Shown here: positions 8,296 through 15,860 of the stretch, piece by piece
Position numbering within the stretch: the stretch's first letter is position 1
Layout of the letters: every line of letters starts with the position of its first letter
Assembly (NCBI GenBank): GCA_049276515.1
Contig: JBASWO010000082.1
Coordinates: 1-25,268 of the forward strand
Reading direction: 5' to 3'
DNA from: JAATFY01 sp049276515
Lineage (GTDB): Bacteria; Pseudomonadota; Alphaproteobacteria; UBA9219
DNA: 25,268 nt
Program-made: the position numbers and the translations under genes
The notes under the pieces: generated by a model
The model's input: the letters and a program-made list of their open reading frames with translations, nothing else
Told to the model about the DNA's origin: nothing
Databases searched by the model: none

Positions 8296-8953
8296 GCGTT
8301 TCTACCAGCATCCAATTGGGATCATTCGCAGTCGTATCACGTGCGAAAACCCAAATATCCGTGACTTCTTCAATAACGCCAGCATCACCGCCGATAACCT
8401 GGCCTGCGGCATCCCGCAATGTGTTTTCTTGTTCACTGACAAAACGCACAGTGATGATAGCAGTGGTGCCTTCAACGCGTGCGGCTGTTGTTTCAATATC
8501 TTTAATACGCAGAACTTTACTTTCCATTGTTTGATTGGCGTTGCGCCGTGCTTCAATTGCATTCTGGAAATTGGGAAGTACGCGAGGACCAAGGAGACGT
8601 GTGAGGCGTGATAAATCGCCTTTGGCAAAATCTTCGATGATCATAGTGAAGGCTTGCCTTGCCCCTTGATGAAATTGCTTTTCATCAAAAGTAGGGTCGA
8701 GTTTTTTAATTTGTTCTAAAGCACCAAGGAGAGAAGCGGGAGCAACACTGAGGGGCTGAAACACGTTCATAGCTTCACTGCGCTGCGGAAGCATAGCTAT
8801 AGGCTTCTCATCTTCTTTTTCCTTAGGCGCAGGACGAGCGATAAAGGGATTGGGGCGTTGTTGGTCTTCATCATTACGACGACCAAGCACGGACCAAAGC
8901 CGACCGATCAAAACGGCGGCAACAACTGCATAGATGATGATATCGAGACCCAT
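8288..8953 (-). CDS. Tim44-like (TimA family) membrane-associated protein
   Basis: I place the start at the ATG at 8953, giving 221 residues. A longer frame opens at a TTG at 9031 but would cover the whole intergenic region and add residues not seen in the family. Residues about 4-20 are a single N-terminal TM helix, followed by a charged, Pro-rich linker. From about residue 75 there is a Tim44/Tim44-like domain (FHQGARQAFTMIIEDFAKGD). Bacterial relatives are the likely ancestors of the mitochondrial import motor subunit, and in Caulobacter TimA is an inner-membrane protein. Neighbouring secB suggests an envelope-export theme. It heads the operon through mltA, smr and the two PQ-loop-like genes. 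Confidence 0.88.
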   Translation of the reverse strand: MGLDIIIYAVVAAVLIGRLWSVLGRRNDEDQQRPNPFIARPAPKEKEDEKPIAMLPQRSEAMNVFQPLSVAPASLLGALEQIKKLDPTFDEKQFHQGARQAFTMIIEDFAKGDLSRLTRLLGPRVLPNFQNAIEARRNANQTMESKVLRIKDIETTAARVEGTTAIITVRFVSEQENTLRDAAGQVIGGDAGVIEEVTDIWVFARDTTANDPNWMLVETHA

Positions 8954-8959
8954 GGCCTC

Positions 8960-8989
8960 AGTATAAAACCTTGATGCATTGCGGCGCAA
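8960..8989 (-). promoter_or_regulatory. Candidate promoter of the Tim44-like/mltA operon
   Basis: Minus strand: TTGCGC (-35, 8989-8984), 18-bp spacer, TATACT (-10, 8965-8960), only 6 nt upstream of the ATG at 8953. If used, the mRNA would be nearly leaderless. The -35 lies in the 13-bp palindrome ATTGCggcGCAAT (8978-8990), a possible operator between these divergent genes. Judged by eye only. Confidence 0.3.
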
Positions 8990-9030
8990 TCTTATCCGTG
9001 GTAGCAAAAAACACCTTATAAGGAGTTCCA

Positions 9031-9507
9031 ATGGCTACGACAGAAACTAAAGATCAGAATGCAGGCATCCAATTGGCCGTTAATGCCCAATATATCAAGG
9101 ATTTCTCATTTGAAAGCCCTAATGCGCCCGGTATTTTTGCGCCCACTCAATCTATGCCCGAGATCAATATGGGCGTTAATGTTCATACGCGCGGTGCTGG
9201 CGAGAATATGTATGAGGTTTTGCTGGCCCTCAAACTAGAAGCCAAATTGGACGGCAAAGTTGCGTTTATTGGTGAGCTTACCTATGGCGGCGTTTTTAGT
9301 GTGCCTTCCATGGCTGAAGATCAATTGAAGCTTGTTTTACTTATTGAGTGCCCGCGGATTTTGTTCCCCTTTGCGCGTCAGATTCTGATGACGGCTGTTC
9401 GCGAAGGTGGCTTCCCACAAGTGATGATAAGCCCGATCGACTTTGCTAGTCTCTATATGGCCAATAAAGATAATGTCGGTACCCTCACTTCAGCAGGCGC
9501 TGCTTAG
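9031..9507 (+). CDS. secB: Protein-export chaperone SecB
   Basis: 158 residues, normal for alphaproteobacterial SecB. The homotetrameric cytoplasmic chaperone holds preproteins unfolded and hands them to SecA. Recognisable blocks are YIKDFSFESPNAP (about 21-33), INMGVNVHTRGAGENMYEV, TYGGVFSV and IECPRILFPFARQI, which includes the conserved CPRxLFPxAR motif. The ATG is preceded by AAGGAG with 5-nt spacing, a strong ribosome site. It is divergent from the Tim44-like gene across 77 bp. SecB near dnaQ/aroE and near the Tim44-like gene is typical of alphaproteobacterial origin regions. Confidence 0.97.
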   Translation: MATTETKDQNAGIQLAVNAQYIKDFSFESPNAPGIFAPTQSMPEINMGVNVHTRGAGENMYEVLLALKLEAKLDGKVAFIGELTYGGVFSVPSMAEDQLKLVLLIECPRILFPFARQILMTAVREGGFPQVMISPIDFASLYMANKDNVGTLTSAGAA

Positions 9508-9591
9508 CCAATAAAAACAAGGCTTTAGTTTTTTTTAAACCTTCTTGAGTTATTGTCGGCGCTTCACGTTCAACTGCCCGCAGGTATAGTC

Positions 9592-9894
9592 ATGCCCAAA
9601 TCCGTTGCGCTCGTTGCCTTTAGTTTTCTTCTCCTTTCCTCGTCCGTAAATGCCGAGCCTGTTCCGGATTATGTTTTGGACCGTGATTATTTGTCCTGCA
9701 TGGGTGGCGAAAGCGCCCAGAGTGACCCACAGCGCGATCAATATTGTCAATGTACGCGTGATGCGATGCGCAGCTGGGATCTTGATACCTATGGCGCTGT
9801 AGCTACTGAACAATCAAAAGCAGCGAGCAAAGAACAGGTGCCAACTAAAATTGGCGATATCGCTAAAGCCTGTATCGAGAAAATTCTCAAATAG
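9592..9894 (+). CDS. Small exported four-cysteine protein, hypothetical
   Basis: 100 residues from the ATG at 9592. The upstream TTG at 9553 is rejected because this ATG gives a clean signal peptide and has AGG about 7 nt before it. The signal peptide is residues 1-21 (hydrophobic core to SVNA), with cleavage before EPVPDY. The mature part of about 79 residues has Cys36, Cys52, Cys54 and Cys94, including a CxC, so two disulfides in the periplasm are plausible. I do not recognise the family. It lies 84 bp after secB in the same direction and ends 7 bp before the convergent queH. There is no TM segment in the mature region. Confidence 0.65.
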   Translation: MPKSVALVAFSFLLLSSSVNAEPVPDYVLDRDYLSCMGGESAQSDPQRDQYCQCTRDAMRSWDLDTYGAVATEQSKAASKEQVPTKIGDIAKACIEKILK

Positions 9895-9913
9895 GATTTT
9901 TCTAATCCTTTTT
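9893..9913 (+). terminator. Weak intrinsic terminator between convergent genes
   Basis: AGGAT (9893-9897) pairs with ATCCT (9905-9909) around a 7-nt loop and runs into five Ts. It overlaps the stop of the small exported protein and the 3' end of queH. The stem is short, so efficiency is doubtful. Confidence 0.4.
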
Positions 9914-10546
9914 ATAAAACACTTCGCCAATACGAATATTCTCACGGCCCATCTCACGACGATGTTGGTTGGTATCGCGTAAGCTATAAATACAACCGCA
10001 ATATTCTTGTTGGTAAAATTCTTCACGTTTTGAAATTTCAATCATGCGATTGGCGCCACCGCCTTTGCGCCAATTATAATCCCAGTAGCGCATGCCATCA
10101 TATCGTGAAGCGGCTCTATGGCCGCAATCATTGATCTGATCCATATTTTTCCAGCGCGAAATACCGAGGCAAGAAGCAAACACATCAAAGCCATTTTCAT
10201 GGCCATAAAGTGCTGTGCGCTCAAAACGCATATCAAAACATTCTGTACAGCGTTTACCGCGCTCGGGTTCCCACTCCAAACCTTTGACGCGCGAAAACCA
10301 ATTATCAGTATCGTAATCAGCATCAATAAAGGGGATGTGCATTTTCTCAGCAAAGCGAATATTTTCTTCTTTACGAAGCTCATATTCCTTAAGGGGATGA
10401 ATATTGGGATTATAAAAATAAATCGTGAGATCGAGGCCTGATGCCCGCATAGCTTCCATGACTTCGCCGGAACAGGGGGCGCAGCAGGAATGTAGCAAAA
10501 TCTTGGTGCTACCTTCGGGAACAGGCAAATGCATACGAGCAGTCAT
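9902..10546 (-). CDS. queH: Epoxyqueuosine reductase QueH
   Basis: 214-residue member of the DUF208 family, now known as QueH, a non-cobalamin epoxyqueuosine reductase that performs the last step of queuosine synthesis at the tRNA wobble position. Key cysteines are visible: HSCCAPC (C21, C22, C25), RCTEC (C100, C103) and CGC (C183, C185), the expected metal/Fe-S ligands. Other family blocks are YFYNPNIHP (43-51) and CFDMRFERTA. It follows an MFS transporter by 12 nt in the same direction, so it is probably the last gene of the hydrolase-MFS-queH unit. No strong ribosome site is visible. Confidence 0.94.
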   Translation of the reverse strand: MTARMHLPVPEGSTKILLHSCCAPCSGEVMEAMRASGLDLTIYFYNPNIHPLKEYELRKEENIRFAEKMHIPFIDADYDTDNWFSRVKGLEWEPERGKRCTECFDMRFERTALYGHENGFDVFASCLGISRWKNMDQINDCGHRAASRYDGMRYWDYNWRKGGGANRMIEISKREEFYQQEYCGCIYSLRDTNQHRREMGRENIRIGEVFYKKD

Positions 10547-10558
10547 GGCAAGCTTATC

Positions 10559-11785
10559 TCAAGTTTCTTCGAGAAAATCCATGCCTTGATGATAGGTCTC
10601 GCGCAGACCTAAAAGACAAATAAAACCAATGGCAAAAACAATCCCGCCCACTAAAGCGGCCGATGACAGAACGTCATAACCCGCCCCGCGGAAGGCAAGA
10701 AAAACCGACGTTGTTATTACTAAAGTTGAACGACCAATGGAGAGAGATGAGGTGCCGCCCGTTGCGCGCATGTTGGTACCGAACTGCTCGACGGCTGTGA
10801 ACAGCAAAAGCACATAGAAATTGAAGGCACCCATAATGCCGCACAAAATATAGAAACTGGTGGCGCTCGGTTGATGCTGCGTTAAATAGCAAGCAGCAAG
10901 GGCTGCATTGATGGACATAAAAAGAGCGAGCGCCATAACTCTCTTTTGAAGCGCACGGCTCGCAAGTGTTGCCAAAACGGTGCCGATAAGAGCTGCTGCT
11001 GAGTAAATAAAAATAGCGATATTGGCTTTAATGGGCTCTGCGATCCCGAGGGCTTTTGCTATTTCTGGCGAGAAAGTGATTAGCAAATTCACCATGTAGT
11101 AATAAGGCATCGCAAAAAAGATGCAGCAGATATAGCGCTTTAAAAGATCCGGTTTTTTGAAAAGAAGTTTGATTGAGCCGCGCGGAACTTTGATCTTTGC
11201 TAGTTTCTCATACAGACCAGATTCAAACAGAACCATGCGCGCCATGAGCAAGAGCAGTCCAACAGCACCACCAATCGCATAGCAATAGCGCCATGACACA
11301 TATTGCGCCATGAGGTTGGCTGCCATGATCCCAAAATAAGCAAAGAGAGCATAGGCCATCAGGCCCCAGTCTCTTTTCCTATCAGGGATTGTCTCAGTCA
11401 CAAGAATGGCGCCGAGACCAATTTCACCGGCAAGACCAATGCCTGTTAGAAAACGAAGAATGGCATAAATATTGACGTCGTAAACGAAGGCGCAGCCTAA
11501 AGAGCCAAGCGAGTAAACAAGAACGGATCCGATCAACGCTTTCTTGCGACCAACTTTGTCACCAATTATACCCCACATCAGGCCGCCAATGAGCATGCCG
11601 ATCACTTGAATATTTAAAATCCAAATTCCGGTTTTGGTGATGGCATCACCATCTAGCCCTAAATCACGTAAGCTGGGTGTGCGGAGTGCGTTGTAAAGAA
11701 AGAGATCGAAGCAATCGATAAAATAACCGAGCCCGACAACAAGCAATGTAGTGTTGAAAACGCTTTTATGGGCCCGCTCACTCAT
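10559..11785 (-). CDS. MFS transporter
   Basis: 408 residues with about 12 hydrophobic segments. The major-facilitator motif A is GDKVGRKKAL in loop 2-3, and an RFLTGIGLAGEIG segment in TM4 is typical of the metabolite:H+ symporter subfamily (sugar, citrate and shikimate-like carriers). The N-terminal FIDCFDLFLYNALRTPSL segment, with a membrane-embedded Asp, also fits that group. The substrate cannot be read from sequence. The ATG at 11785 has AAGG close upstream. Gaps of 14 bp from the hydrolase and 12 bp to queH suggest one transcript. Confidence 0.9.
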   Translation of the reverse strand: MSERAHKSVFNTTLLVVGLGYFIDCFDLFLYNALRTPSLRDLGLDGDAITKTGIWILNIQVIGMLIGGLMWGIIGDKVGRKKALIGSVLVYSLGSLGCAFVYDVNIYAILRFLTGIGLAGEIGLGAILVTETIPDRKRDWGLMAYALFAYFGIMAANLMAQYVSWRYCYAIGGAVGLLLLMARMVLFESGLYEKLAKIKVPRGSIKLLFKKPDLLKRYICCIFFAMPYYYMVNLLITFSPEIAKALGIAEPIKANIAIFIYSAAALIGTVLATLASRALQKRVMALALFMSINAALAACYLTQHQPSATSFYILCGIMGAFNFYVLLLFTAVEQFGTNMRATGGTSSLSIGRSTLVITTSVFLAFRGAGYDVLSSAALVGGIVFAIGFICLLGLRETYHQGMDFLEET

Positions 11786-11799
11786 GGGCCTTTTTTAGC

Positions 11800-12663
11800 T
11801 TAAAGATGAAAATCTATCAACCGCTCAACCTGGGCACAGAGTGACCATTTAGCATAAGAACTATGATGGTCATGGCCTGTAAATATTGATCTTACAAGAG
11901 TAGGTGGCGTGGGAACTCGATCTTTAAAATCTGGAAACACAGTTCTTATCTTACCGCACAGCTCTTCTGAAGCAGCAAAAGGAACGTGTTTATCTTCAGG
12001 GTCATGGAAAATGGTGACCTTGAACGGCACTGTGATAAGGCCGCCTTCGCGGAAAACTTCTTCTGGTTTAGTCGCATCAATATGCTCACGTCTTAAGAGC
12101 ACGCGCTTGATCGTAAGATTGCTTCCCGTATGGTGTGGAACAGCTGCGTAAAAAGCACCATTTTCAGCATATCTTTGTTGATTGGCTTCGCTTCTGTTGA
12201 GGTAAGGAGCGACTAAGTGTTCTTCAAGATCCGTACCCGGAGCAACCAATATCATTCCCTTGATACGCTCAGGATAGAGGCGCGCCAATTTCAGCGCAGC
12301 ATTAGCGCCAAAAGAACTGGCAACAATGATTTGTGGTTTATCGGTTAATTCTTCGAAGACGACGCGGGCATCATTGACCCAACGGCGTAAACACACATCA
12401 TCATAGAGACGACCTGCGGTATGAAGGCCACTATAGCCTAAAGTGAGAAAATCGTGATTGGCCGTTATGCTTTGACGCAGGAGAGCCACACTCTTTGGCT
12501 CAAGGAGCGTGCCGCCAAAAGGTGGGATGACAAAAAGACCGCAGGCACTGCCCGTATCAATCTTGTGATAGGGGATTTCGCGTGCACCGAGATGGTTATC
12601 TACAGCGTAAAGGCCCGTCATTCCGTTAGGCGATATTAATGAGGCACTTGCTAATACTGACAT
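11800..12663 (-). CDS. Alpha/beta hydrolase
   Basis: 287 residues from the ATG at 12663, which has AGGA 7 nt upstream; the TTG one codon earlier is less likely. The fold signatures are an oxyanion-type segment VIPPFGG (about 45-51), a nucleophile elbow A-S-S-F-G (Ser117, with Ala replacing the usual first Gly), a late acidic residue in FHDPEDKHVPF and a final His in the GHDHHSS segment. The C-terminus ends soon after, as in the superfamily. No signal peptide is visible, so it is probably cytoplasmic. The substrate is unknown. It heads a likely operon with the MFS carrier and queH, isolated from rho by a strong terminator. Confidence 0.82.
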   Translation of the reverse strand: MSVLASASLISPNGMTGLYAVDNHLGAREIPYHKIDTGSACGLFVIPPFGGTLLEPKSVALLRQSITANHDFLTLGYSGLHTAGRLYDDVCLRRWVNDARVVFEELTDKPQIIVASSFGANAALKLARLYPERIKGMILVAPGTDLEEHLVAPYLNRSEANQQRYAENGAFYAAVPHHTGSNLTIKRVLLRREHIDATKPEEVFREGGLITVPFKVTIFHDPEDKHVPFAASEELCGKIRTVFPDFKDRVPTPPTLVRSIFTGHDHHSSYAKWSLCAQVERLIDFHL

Positions 12664-12708
12664 CAAAGTTCCTGTAATGGGTAATATATTGTCTAAAAAG
12701 GACAGGTT

Positions 12709-12737
12709 CTTAAAGCGGAATATGTCCGAAAGGTCAA
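12709..12737 (-). promoter_or_regulatory. Candidate promoter of the hydrolase-MFS-queH unit
   Basis: Minus strand: TTGACC (-35, 12737-12732), exactly 17 bp spacer, TTTAAG (-10, 12714-12709). It starts within the T-tract of the rho terminator, which fits a new unit beginning there. The spacer holds a small inverted repeat, CGGA-N5-TCCG (12716-12728). Confidence 0.4.
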
Positions 12738-12778
12738 TAAAAATCTAGCGCGACCCCGTTAAGGGAATCACGCCAGAT
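12736..12778 (-). terminator. Strong rho-independent terminator downstream of rho
   Basis: Read on the minus strand, 12778-12743 forms a near-continuous stem of about 15 bp including four G-T wobbles. The outer arms are ATCT/AGAT, the inner CCC/GGG, and the loop is about 6 nt around TTAA. It is followed directly by TTTTTATT (12742 down to 12736). It sits 20 bp after the rho stop and before the hydrolase promoter. Confidence 0.85.
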
Positions 12779-12798
12779 AATTCAGCCAATAAAAAAGG

Positions 12799-14160
12799 TT
12801 AATCGTTGTTGCTGTTGGTCGAGCCTGATGAGCTACGACGCGTCACGGTTGGTTTTGGACGCTCAGTTGCATCACCGCCTCCGCCACTCGCATTGCCGCC
12901 TTGGCTTGCCATGCTGTCGAAGAAATCACCATTGGTCTTGGAATATTTCAGTTTATCCAAGAGGAATTCCATCGCATCGGTAACGCCCATCGGTAAGAGA
13001 ACGCGGCGCAAGACCCACATCTTTGACATGGTGGCCTTATCAACCAGCAACTCTTCCTTACGTGTACCAGATTTTGTGATGTCGATAGCTGGGAAGGTAC
13101 GACGATCTGAGAGCTTACGATCAAGGATGATTTCAGAATTACCTGTACCCTTGAATTCTTCGAAGATCACTTCGTCCATACGGCTACCCGTATCGATCAG
13201 AGCTGTTGCAATGATTGTAAGTGATCCGCCTTCTTCGATGTTACGTGCCGCACCAAAGAAACGTTTTGGACGTTGCAAGGCATTGGCATCAACACCGCCG
13301 GTCAGAACTTTGCCCGATGATGGAACAACGGTATTATAAGCACGACCTAAACGCGTGATACTGTCGAGCAAGATAACGACATCACGTTTGTGCTCAACAA
13401 GGCGCTTCGCTTTTTCGATGACCATTTCAGCAACCTGCACGTGGCGTGTCGCTGGCTCATCGAAAGTTGAGCTGATGACTTCGCCCTTCACAGAACGCGC
13501 CATATCGGTGACTTCTTCAGGTCGTTCATCGATCAGCAAGACAATCAAATAGACTTCGGGATGATTGGTGGTAATCGCATGCGCAATGCTTTGCATCATC
13601 ACGGTTTTACCGGTACGCGGTGGCGCCACGATCAAACCACGCTGACCTTTACCCAAGGGGCAAATCAAATCGATGATGCGTGTTGTGTATTCTTTTTTGG
13701 TCGATTCCGGTAATTCCAACTTCAGATGTTGGTTCGGATAAAGTGGGGTTAGATTGTCAAAGCTGATGCGATGACGTGCCTTCTCTGGATCTTCAAAATT
13801 GATGCTGTTGACCTTGAGAAGAGCAAAATAGCGTTCGCCTTCCTTCGGCGCACGAATTTCACCTTCAACCGTGTCACCAGTACGCAAATTAAATTTGCGA
13901 ACCTGGCTGGGTGATACATAAATATCATCAGGGCCTGGCAGATAATTCGCTTCAGGTGAGCGCAAGAAACCAAAACCATCTGGCAAAACTTCAAGAACGC
14001 CATCGCCATAAATTGTTTTGTCAGGCTGTTGGCCGAGTGTTTTTAAAATGGCAAACAGCATATCCTGTTTGCGCATGGCGCCTGCACCTTCAATTTGCAA
14101 TTCTTCGGCAAACGCCAAAAGTTCGGCGGGTGTCTTGGCTTTTAATTCACGTAAATTCAT
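12799..14160 (-). CDS. rho: Transcription termination factor Rho with a low-complexity C-terminal tail
   Basis: 453-residue hexameric RNA-dependent ATPase ending transcription. The N-terminal Rho_N helices (1-45) are followed by the primary RNA-binding OB fold (DGFGFLR, 61-67), Walker A APPRTGKT (179-186), Walker B VVILLDS (261-267), the Q-loop region LTGGVDA (286-292) and the R-loop region KGTGNSE (337-343). The core ends at DFFDSM (about 412-417), where most Rho proteins stop within a few residues. Here about 36 extra residues follow, rich in Gly, Ser, Asn and Thr with several Arg/Lys. The ATG at 14160 has AAAGG about 5 nt upstream. A 243-bp leader separates it from hemJ. Confidence 0.98.
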   Translation of the reverse strand: MNLRELKAKTPAELLAFAEELQIEGAGAMRKQDMLFAILKTLGQQPDKTIYGDGVLEVLPDGFGFLRSPEANYLPGPDDIYVSPSQVRKFNLRTGDTVEGEIRAPKEGERYFALLKVNSINFEDPEKARHRISFDNLTPLYPNQHLKLELPESTKKEYTTRIIDLICPLGKGQRGLIVAPPRTGKTVMMQSIAHAITTNHPEVYLIVLLIDERPEEVTDMARSVKGEVISSTFDEPATRHVQVAEMVIEKAKRLVEHKRDVVILLDSITRLGRAYNTVVPSSGKVLTGGVDANALQRPKRFFGAARNIEEGGSLTIIATALIDTGSRMDEVIFEEFKGTGNSEIILDRKLSDRRTFPAIDITKSGTRKEELLVDKATMSKMWVLRRVLLPMGVTDAMEFLLDKLKYSKTNGDFFDSMASQGGNASGGGGDATERPKPTVTRRSSSGSTNSNND

Positions 14161-14168
14161 AGAAACCT

Positions 14169-14219
14169 TTAGTGTGAGTATTTAGCGCGGACGACGCTGC
14201 TAAAATGGCAGACGTTCAT
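14169..14219 (-). CDS. Possible 16-residue leader peptide upstream of rho
   Basis: ATG at 14219 to TAA at 14169 encodes MNVCHFSSVVRAKYSH. The TAA directly abuts the rho ribosome site (TAAAGG), 8 nt before the rho ATG, so ribosomes finishing it could affect rho initiation. It has no strong ribosome site of its own, and an ORF this short can arise by chance. Confidence 0.2.
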   Translation of the reverse strand: MNVCHFSSVVRAKYSH

Positions 14220-14295
14220 TGATGCGCTTGTTGGTGGGGATCCGCTGCGAAATGGGATTGAAATATTCGTATAAACTATCGCATCGGGGTTAAAG

Positions 14296-14326
14296 ATTAT
14301 CTAATGGATCAGCAGCCAAAAGTCAA
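14296..14326 (-). promoter_or_regulatory. Candidate rho promoter
   Basis: Minus strand: TTGACT (-35, 14326-14321) and GATAAT (-10, 14301-14296), each one base from consensus or close to it but 19 bp apart, longer than ideal. It would give a leader of about 130 nt before rho. The remaining gap to hemJ (to 14403) holds an AAAGCTT/AAGCTTT inverted repeat without a good T-tract. Confidence 0.35.
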
Positions 14327-14403
14327 CGGAACTGCTTTATTTGCGTGCGGTTTGAACGACGTTAACCATAAAGCTTTTTGAAAAAACTGAAGCTTTTGAG
14401 CAC

Positions 14404-14835
14404 TTAAAGGTGAGGCCTTACGACAACCATAACGACAATAATGACCATCAAAAGGGCGGGGATCTCATTGAGTATACGGTAGAATTTGGCTGTTTTACGA
14501 TTGGCGCCATTGGCAAAATCTCGACGAAATCTCGACAACATACCGTGAATACCAAACAGCACTAAAACACATGCCATTTTAACATGCATATAGGGCTGAT
14601 GCAGTAAATCTGGATTAAGCGCCAACATCCAAACGCCAAAAACGAGAGCACCAAACATCGCTGGATTGATGATGTAGCGCAGGAGTTTGTATTCCATTAT
14701 TTTTAAAGTTTCCGACAATTCGGATCCTGTTTTAGCGCTCGCGTGATAAACAAAAAGCCGTGGCAAATAGAGCATGCCCGCCATCCAAGAGATGACCGAT
14801 ATAACGTGCAGAGCTTTAATCCAATCGTAGAGCAT
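14404..14835 (-). CDS. hemJ: Protoporphyrinogen IX oxidase HemJ
   Basis: 143 residues from the ATG at 14835, the usual HemJ length. A longer frame from 14901 lies wholly inside hemH and is rejected. This ATG overlaps the hemH TAA as TAATG and has AGGA 6 nt upstream. It is a small membrane protein of the UPF0093 family with four or five TM helices. His10 lies in the conserved YDWIKALHVISVISWMAG segment, and YMHVKMACV is the other conserved block (HemJ is thought to bind haem through such a His). It oxidises protoporphyrinogen IX in bacteria lacking HemG/HemY. Placed after hemE-hemH, it completes the late haem pathway in one operon. Confidence 0.95.
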   Translation of the reverse strand: MLYDWIKALHVISVISWMAGMLYLPRLFVYHASAKTGSELSETLKIMEYKLLRYIINPAMFGALVFGVWMLALNPDLLHQPYMHVKMACVLVLFGIHGMLSRFRRDFANGANRKTAKFYRILNEIPALLMVIIVVMVVVRPHL

Positions 14836-15860
14836 TACATCCTCATGCAGCAGCCCGAGAATTCTTCTGGGCACATACGCTGTGTTTTTTCCGAGAGACA
14901 ATCCTGATTGGATTTTTGCGCCTCATGAACGAGGCGTGCAAGTCCATTGATAAAGCCCATTGATGTGCTAACCGTTGGCACATAATCATAATGGGGCACA
15001 CCGCTTTCTTTGGCGAGATCCCGATATTCCATATCAAGCTCAACGAGTGTCTCTGAATGTTCCGAGACAAAAGCGATCGGCACCATAACAACGGGGATCT
15101 TATCACGACCCGCGCGCTGAACTTCTTCATCGGTTGCAGGGCCAATCCATTTGAGAGGGCCAACACGGCTTTGATAGCAAAGCTCCCAATCAAGAGCTGA
15201 AATATTGAGGGCCTTCACAAGGGCTGCCGCTGTTTGCTCGCATTGCCACTGATAGGGATCGCCAGCTTTGATGATTTTTTCGGGTAGGCCGTGGGCTGAA
15301 AAAAGGATGCGTGGGGCACCAAAGGCTCGCGCTTTTTCATAAGCCGCCTTAGTCGAAGCCGCTAAAGAGCCAATAAAACCAGGCTCTGTTGGATAGCAAC
15401 AGATCGTTTTTGTGGGCGCTGTTAGACCCACTTTCTCTGCAGTTTCATGCCAATTTTTTAAACTTGATGCCGTCGTGGTGGTTGAGAATTGCGGATAGAG
15501 CGGTAAAAGAACGATCTCATCGGGCGCATAATTTTTGACGTCACCTACGACTTCATCTGCAAAAGGATGCCAATAGCGCATCACAACAAAAGTTTTAAAA
15601 TTCTCTCCTAAAACTTTATTGAGAGCTTGTGATTGATTTTCTGTATTTTTTAAAATAGGTGAGCCGCCACCCATTTTTTGGTAAATGCCCTGAGCTTTTT
15701 TCTCGCGACGGCTAGAAATCATCTTAGCTACGAAGAGACGTAGCAGCAGGGGCAATTGAATAATGGCTGGATCTTTGAAGAGATTAAATAGAAATGGCTT
15801 CACAGCCGCTTGATTATCGGGTCCGCCTAAATTGAAAAGTATCAGGGCTGTTTTTTTCAT
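14835..15860 (-). CDS. hemH: Ferrochelatase
   Basis: 341 residues. Inserts Fe2+ into protoporphyrin IX to make haem. The metal-binding His190 is in FSAHGLPE and Glu270 in SEHSETLVELDMEY, with the N-terminal LFNLGGPD signature and the GGGSP loop (64-68). The last 21 residues carry Cys321, Cys330, Cys337 and Cys338 (CP..F..CC), a cluster of the kind that binds a 2Fe-2S centre in many bacterial and animal ferrochelatases. The start overlaps the hemE stop by 4 nt and the stop overlaps the hemJ start by 1 nt, giving tight coupling. Confidence 0.97.
   Translation of the reverse strand: MKKTALILFNLGGPDNQAAVKPFLFNLFKDPAIIQLPLLLRLFVAKMISSRREKKAQGIYQKMGGGSPILKNTENQSQALNKVLGENFKTFVVMRYWHPFADEVVGDVKNYAPDEIVLLPLYPQFSTTTTASSLKNWHETAEKVGLTAPTKTICCYPTEPGFIGSLAASTKAAYEKARAFGAPRILFSAHGLPEKIIKAGDPYQWQCEQTAAALVKALNISALDWELCYQSRVGPLKWIGPATDEEVQRAGRDKIPVVMVPIAFVSEHSETLVELDMEYRDLAKESGVPHYDYVPTVSTSMGFINGLARLVHEAQKSNQDCLSEKTQRMCPEEFSGCCMRM

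Noticed and set aside
8954..9031. 26-residue N-terminal extension of the Tim44-like protein from a TTG
   Set aside because: It starts at the secB start, covers the only room for divergent promoters, and adds a basic segment before the TM helix that is not family-like.
12806..13339. 177-codon plus-strand frame opposite rho
   Set aside because: It is antisense to the highly conserved Rho ATPase core; composition is Ser/Arg-rich and has no family resemblance.
14836..14901. Longer HemJ from an upstream start
   Set aside because: The extra residues lie inside hemH; the ATG at 14835 has a ribosome site and gives the standard length.
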